NCBI GenBank assembly: GCA_028819955.1
Contig: JAPPKP010000029.1
Coordinates: forward strand, 1-10,171
Source: Rhodospirillaceae bacterium
GTDB taxonomy: Bacteria; Pseudomonadota; Alphaproteobacteria; UBA828
Length of the DNA: 10,171 nucleotides
Direction: 5' to 3'
The notes under the pieces were generated by a model. That model was not told where the DNA came from. It was given only the letters and a program-made list of their open reading frames with translations, and ran no database searches. Both the position numbers and the translations under genes were made by a program. The stretch's first letter is position 1, and the number at the start of each line of letters is the position of its first letter. Below, one piece after another: positions 7,074 through 10,171 of the stretch.

Positions 7074-7679
7074 CTAGAGGACGGCGTCGGGGCCCAATAG
7101 CGCGGCGCGGAAGCGGTCCTTGAGATAGGCGCCGTCGCGGGGCGGGAGGACTCGGGGCAGCGGCTCGGCATGCACCTTCACCGTGAGGAAGGTGGGACCC
7201 GGCGTCTCGTGAACCAGCGGGAGCGCCGCGCGGAGGCCGGCTTCGTCCGCGACCTGACGCGCCTCGGCAAAGCCGCAGGCGGCGGCTGCGGCGGCGAGGT
7301 CGGTGCGGTGGGCCGTGTGCGTCGGCTGCATCCCGGTCTCGCCGTGGCGCTCGTTGTCGAGCACGACCAGGGCGAGATTGGTTGGCGCCTGGGTCGCGAC
7401 GGTGGCGAGGCTCGCGAGCCCCATCAGCATGTCGCCGTCGCCGGTCAGCACCAGCACGCGCCGCGCGGGCTGCGCCAGGGCGAGGCCGAGCCCGATCATC
7501 GACGCGTTGCCCATGGCGCCCCAGAGCGAGAAGTGGAGCGGGCTGTCGCCGAGCGCGGCGCAGTCCCAGGTGGCGGAGCCGAGGCCCGGCACCACGAGCA
7601 CATCGTCGCGACCCTCGAGCAGAACCGCCGTCGCCGTGCGCCGATCAAGGCTCGTCTCGGGCCGTACCCTGCCGCTCAT
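7074..7679 (-). CDS. TPP-dependent decarboxylase, beta (PP-domain) subunit; sulfopyruvate/phosphonopyruvate decarboxylase-like
   Basis: A 201-residue subunit holding the diphosphate-binding half of a thiamine-diphosphate enzyme. The TPP/Mg motif begins GDGD (80-83), continues through 'LMGLASLATVATQAP' and ends LDNERHG with Asn109. 'FSLWGAMGNASMIGLGLALA' upstream is the usual helix of these subunits. Its length and split arrangement match the ComE subunit of sulfopyruvate decarboxylase and the C-terminal half of phosphonopyruvate decarboxylase; both convert a 3-substituted pyruvate to the aldehyde plus CO2. Its ATG overlaps the alpha stop as ATGA, indicating translational coupling and an obligate two-subunit enzyme. 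No phosphoenolpyruvate mutase or sulfolactate gene is nearby, so the true 2-oxoacid substrate is open. A diverged copy of its last 21 codons is found at 5512-5580. Confidence 0.85.
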   Translation of the reverse strand: MSGRVRPETSLDRRTATAVLLEGRDDVLVVPGLGSATWDCAALGDSPLHFSLWGAMGNASMIGLGLALAQPARRVLVLTGDGDMLMGLASLATVATQAPTNLALVVLDNERHGETGMQPTHTAHRTDLAAAAAACGFAEARQVADEAGLRAALPLVHETPGPTFLTVKVHAEPLPRVLPPRDGAYLKDRFRAALLGPDAVL

Positions 7680-8200
7680 CCGTCGAAGCTCTTGGCGCCG
7701 ATTACGCGCTGGCCGATGAGGACCGCAGCGGCCGCCTGACTCTCGAAGGCGATGGCGGCAGCGGCGGCGATAGTCTCGAACGCGTCCGCCGCGTCGTCCA
7801 CGCGGGAGACGATGACGCCGCATTGTTCGAGATGCGCCGCGGTACCCTGGCCCATGGGGAGCTGCCACGGATTGGTCTCGCCCCACTCGCCCCGCATGGT
7901 GACGATGCTGAGGAAGGGAAAGCGGCAGGTGCGGATCAGCGAGAGAGCGGCGACGCAGTTGCCGGCCCCGCTCGACTGCATCAGCAGCGCCGCGCGCTCG
8001 CCGCCGAGCCAGGCGCCCGCGACCAACGCCGGGCCTTCCTGCTCATGGGCCAGCAGCACCGTGCGCATGGTCTCGTCGCCCTCGCACAGCGCGAGCAGCG
8101 CGGAGAGGCCGGCATCCGGCACGTAGGCGACCTGGCGCACGCCGGCCGCGTGCAGCGCCCGATGGGCGTGCTCGCCCCAGCCGGAGGCAGTTCCGCTCAC
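7676..8200 (-). CDS. TPP-dependent decarboxylase, alpha (Pyr-domain) subunit; sulfopyruvate/phosphonopyruvate decarboxylase-like
   Basis: A 174-residue partner of the beta subunit, carrying the pyrimidine-binding half of the enzyme. 'VRQVAYVPDAGLSALL' is the N-terminal strand-helix of this family. 'LLAHEQEGPALVAGAWLGG' (49-67) contains the glutamate that activates the thiamine aminopyrimidine (Glu55, or Glu53). 'ALLMQSSGAGNCVAALSLI' and 'FPFLSIVTMRGEWGETNPWQ' are the standard following elements, as in ComD. The start is the least certain in the window: GTG at 8200 fits the domain boundary but has no good ribosome site, and CTG or ATT codons just upstream are alternatives. The gene begins 41 bp after the stop of the ATPase zeta gene on the same strand, so it may be read from the zeta promoter with coupled translation. 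Confidence 0.82.
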   Translation of the reverse strand: MSGTASGWGEHAHRALHAAGVRQVAYVPDAGLSALLALCEGDETMRTVLLAHEQEGPALVAGAWLGGERAALLMQSSGAGNCVAALSLIRTCRFPFLSIVTMRGEWGETNPWQLPMGQGTAAHLEQCGVIVSRVDDAADAFETIAAAAAIAFESQAAAAVLIGQRVIGAKSFDG

Positions 8201-8241
8201 CAGCGGACCCGTACGTCGAGAAATGGGGGAAGGCGCGCGGG

Positions 8242-8562
8242 CTATTCGGCGCTGACCTGGCCCTTCGCCTCGTCCAGCAGACGCTCCATCTGCGTGCGGA
8301 TCAGATGCTCGTCGGCCTCGATGCCCTTCTGGGTCAGGTCGCCGAGCACCTTGCGCACCACGTCGTCGTCGCCCGGCTCCTCGAAATCGGCCATGACCAC
8401 CTGCTTGGCGTAGGCCTCGGCATCGTCGCCCCCGATCCCCATCTTCTCCGCCGCCCACAGGCCGAGAAGCTTGTTGCGCCGGGCGATGACCTTGAACTGA
8501 AACTCCTGATCGTGCCTAAATTTCGCCTCGGCGGCTTTCTTGCGATCATCGAAGGTGTTCAT
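8242..8562 (-). CDS. F1Fo-ATPase inhibitor subunit zeta (DUF1476)
   Basis: A 106-residue, highly charged, all-helical cytosolic protein. The opening MNTFDDRKKAAEAKF, then 'FKVIARRNKLLGLWAAEKMG', 'AEAYAKQVVMADFEEPGDDDVVRKV' and 'IRTQMERLLDEAKGQ' are diagnostic of the alphaproteobacterial zeta/DUF1476 family, at the usual length of about 105. In Paracoccus the zeta subunit binds F1 through its N-terminal inhibitory region and blocks reverse (ATP-hydrolysing) rotation. The ATG has GGGAG about eight bases upstream. It is divergent from the NRDE gene across 99 bp and is followed on the same strand by the TPP-enzyme pair. Closeness to purC is typical of this gene in Alphaproteobacteria. Confidence 0.93.
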   Translation of the reverse strand: MNTFDDRKKAAEAKFRHDQEFQFKVIARRNKLLGLWAAEKMGIGGDDAEAYAKQVVMADFEEPGDDDVVRKVLGDLTQKGIEADEHLIRTQMERLLDEAKGQVSAE

Positions 8563-8598
8563 ACCCCAGGCTCCCAGCCGATGATTGGACGCGCGCGC

Positions 8599-8627
8599 AT
8601 TGTGCCAGAGCGGCCCGCGCCGGTCCA
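8599..8627 (-). promoter_or_regulatory. Candidate promoter of the zeta gene
   Basis: On the minus strand TGGACC (8627-8622), a 17-base spacer and CACAAT (8604-8599); each hexamer matches four of six consensus positions. It ends 36 bases before the zeta ATG, within the 99-bp divergent region shared with the NRDE gene. It would also serve the downstream TPP-enzyme pair. Confidence 0.33.
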
Positions 8628-8661
8628 CGGCTGGCGCGGCCCATTCGGCGAGTAACGCGGC

Positions 8662-9411
8662 ATGTGCACGCTCGCGATCCTGCGGCGCCCCGGCCACGAC
8701 TGGCCGGTCGCGATCGCCGCCAACCGCGACGAGATGATGGACCGCCCCTGGCAGGGGCCGGGGCGCCACTGGCCCGACCGGGCGCACGTGACCGCGGGCC
8801 AGGACGAACTTGCCGGCGGAAGCTGGTTGGGCGTCAACGACGACGGCCTCTGCGCCGGCATCCTCAACCGCACCGGTGCGCTCGGGCCCGCGGCGGGCAA
8901 GCGCTCGCGCGGCGAGCTGGTGCTGGATGCGCTGGACCATGCCGACGCTGCGGCCGCGGCCATGGCGCTCGCCGATATCGACGGCGCGGCCTATCGGCCC
9001 TTCAACCTCGTGGTTGCCGATTCGGAGGAGGCGTTCTGGCTGCGCCACGACGGCGGCAAAGCTCCGGTCTTTCATGCGCTGCCCGAGGGCCTTTCGATGT
9101 TCACCGCGCGCGAGCGCAACGATTTGGATTCGCCGCGAATTCGCGCGCATCTTTGGGACTTTGAGTCAGCACTGCCGCCCGAACCCGAGCTTGGCGCCTG
9201 GGAGGACTGGGCCGCGCTGCTCGCGCGAGGCGCGGGCGACTCGGGCGGCGACCCGGAGGCCGCCATGTGCATCGAACCCGTGGGCGGATTCGGCACGATC
9301 AATGCCTCGCTCATTGCACTGCCGCGCCCTGATCGTCCCGGCGTGACCCCGGTCTGGCTTTTCGCGGCGGGGCCACCGAATCGTCATCGATTTGAAAACA
9401 TTGAAATTTAG
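8662..9411 (+). CDS. NRDE family protein (TANGO2-like)
   Basis: A 249-residue cytosolic protein of the NRDE/TANGO2 family. It begins MCTL with the invariant Cys2 (a potential N-terminal nucleophile after methionine removal), has the name-giving motif ANRDE at 20-24, then 'GGSWLGVNDDGLCAGILNR' from residue 52, 'FNLVVAD', 'SMFTARERNDLDSPRI', and a C-terminal 'FGTINASLIAL'. The layout resembles Ntn-type hydrolases, but enzymatic activity has not been generally established; the human homologue TANGO2 is linked to lipid/haem and metabolic homeostasis. Length is normal for the family. The ribosome site is weak, and the ATG is fixed mainly by the requirement for Cys2. It lies between the zeta gene (divergent) and purC (same strand, 151 bp on, with its own promoter). 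Confidence 0.92.
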   Translation: MCTLAILRRPGHDWPVAIAANRDEMMDRPWQGPGRHWPDRAHVTAGQDELAGGSWLGVNDDGLCAGILNRTGALGPAAGKRSRGELVLDALDHADAAAAAMALADIDGAAYRPFNLVVADSEEAFWLRHDGGKAPVFHALPEGLSMFTARERNDLDSPRIRAHLWDFESALPPEPELGAWEDWAALLARGAGDSGGDPEAAMCIEPVGGFGTINASLIALPRPDRPGVTPVWLFAAGPPNRHRFENIEI

Positions 9412-9468
9412 AACGCCGCGTCCGCGCTCTCGTCAGCCGGCCCGCACGGCACGACGGACCACAGGCAA

Positions 9469-9497
9469 TTGTACTGGCCCCTCGTTATGACTATGTT
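9469..9497 (+). promoter_or_regulatory. Candidate sigma-70-like promoter of purC
   Basis: TTGTAC (9469-9474), a 17-base spacer and TATGTT (9492-9497), giving a leader of about 58 bases before the purC ATG at 9563. It is the best promoter-like match in the 151-bp gap after the NRDE gene. The leader is GC-rich with no riboswitch pattern I can recognise, and I see no clear NRDE terminator in 9412-9468. Confidence 0.48.
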
Positions 9498-9562
9498 GGC
9501 GAGGTAACGGGCGGGCACGGCGCCAACCCGGCGCGACGCCCCCCACATTGAGGATCCCCACC

Positions 9563-10171
9563 ATGTCCCGTCGCAGGCGGATCTACGAAGGCAAGGCGAA
9601 GGTCCTGTACGAAGGGCCCGAGCCCGGCACCCTGGTGCAGTACTTCAAGGACGACGCCACCGCTTTCAACAACAAGAAGCAGGGGGTGATAACCGGCAAG
9701 GGCGTGCTCAACAACCGCATCTCCGAGCACCTGATGGCGCGTCTCAACGAGATCGGCGTGCCCACGCATTTCATGCGCCGGCTCAACATGCGCGAGCAGC
9801 TGATTCGCGAGGTGGAGATCATCCCGGTCGAGGTGATCATCCGCAACTACGCCGCCGGCACGCTGGTCAAGCGGCTCGGCCTCAAGGAAGGCGTGCAGCT
9901 GCCGCGCTCCATCGTCGAGTACTGCTACAAGAACGACGAGCTCGACGACCCGCTGGTCTCGGAGGAGCACATCACCGCCTTCGGCTGGGCGACGCCGCAG
10001 GAGCTCGACGACATCCTCTCTATGTCGCTTCGCATCAACGACTTCCTCAGCGGGCTGTTCCACGGCATCGGCATCCGGCTGGTGGACTTCAAGCTGGAGT
10101 TCGGCCGCCTCTGGCACGGCGAGGACATGCGCATCGTGCTCGCCGACGAGATCACGCCCGACAGCTGCCGG
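9563..10171 (+). CDS. purC: Phosphoribosylaminoimidazole-succinocarboxamide synthase (SAICAR synthetase), cut by window end
   Basis: Purine biosynthesis enzyme joining CAIR and aspartate with ATP hydrolysis to give SAICAR; cytosolic. The 203 visible residues contain the ATP-binding start [14 protein letters not shown], '[11 protein letters not shown]', '[19 protein letters not shown]', '[20 protein letters not shown]', the signature '[11 protein letters not shown]' and the second signature '[11 protein letters not shown]' at the very edge. Bacterial PurC of this type is about 250 residues, so about 50 are missing on the right. The ATG has GAGGA eight bases upstream. In Alphaproteobacteria purC is usually followed by purS, purQ and purL and lies near the zeta gene; here an NRDE gene sits between zeta and purC. 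Confidence 0.97.
   Translation, partial: MSRRRRIYEGKAKVLYEGPEPGTLVQYFKDDATAFNNKKQGVITGKGVLNNRISEHLMARLNEIGVPTHFMRRLNMREQLIREVEIIPVEVIIRNYAAGTLVKRLGLKEGVQLPRSIVEYCYKNDELDDPLVSEEHITAFGWATPQELDDILSMSLRINDFLSGLFHGIGIRLVDFKLEFGRLWHGEDMRIVLADEITPDSCR

Noticed and set aside
5512..7139. Lipoprotein segment as a composite transposon or integrative element
   Set aside because: The flanking repeats are diverged coding sequence, and there are no terminal inverted repeats, transposase or integrase.
8590..8612. Possible sigma-54 promoter (TGGCAC on the minus strand) before zeta
   Set aside because: The required GC-containing -12 element at the right spacing is absent.

Overview
The window reads as a stretch of chromosome from a GC-rich alphaproteobacterium. 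The strongest taxonomic pointer is a small gene at 8242-8562 for the zeta-type inhibitor subunit of F1Fo-ATPase (DUF1476 family), which is essentially restricted to Alphaproteobacteria. It lies close to purC, a neighbourhood common in that class. Most coding sequence is very GC-rich (90 of 120 bases G or C in 3361-3480). The middle of the window is clearly less so (63 of 120 in 5221-5340).

Layout. (1) 1-1285, minus: dihydropyrimidinase/D-hydantoinase with a complete metal site, C-terminus cut by the window edge. (2) 1435-4754, plus, divergent from the hydantoinase: a SnoaL/DUF4440-like small protein, an SDR oxidoreductase starting with TTG, a zinc-free quinone-oxidoreductase-type MDR enzyme with an N-terminal extension, and a second SDR. 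These look like one or two catabolic transcription units; the substrate cannot be read from sequence. (3) 4757-7073, minus, lower GC: an NYN-domain (PIN-like) predicted nuclease with its own promoter and a perfect 24-bp palindrome in its leader, a 69-bp remnant of a thiamine-diphosphate (TPP) enzyme gene, and a lipoprotein with a TbpB-like C-terminal barrel. (4) 7074-8562, minus: ATPase zeta subunit followed by a split TPP decarboxylase resembling sulfopyruvate/phosphonopyruvate decarboxylase, whose alpha and beta genes overlap by ATGA. (5) 8662-10171, plus: an NRDE/TANGO2-family protein, then purC with a good promoter, cut by the window end.

The most unusual feature is in region 3. The last 21 codons and stop of the TPP-enzyme beta gene exist twice in the same orientation: as the real gene end (7074-7139) and as an orphan tail (5512-5580) just after the lipoprotein stop. 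The copies agree at 16 of 21 residues and 49 of 63 bases, so this is a diverged homologue rather than a fresh duplication. It suggests that the lipoprotein gene displaced or truncated a second beta gene, or that the segment arrived with a foreign gene end. I see no CRISPR array, transposase, integrase, tRNA or rRNA, and no gene set that amounts to a clearly new system.
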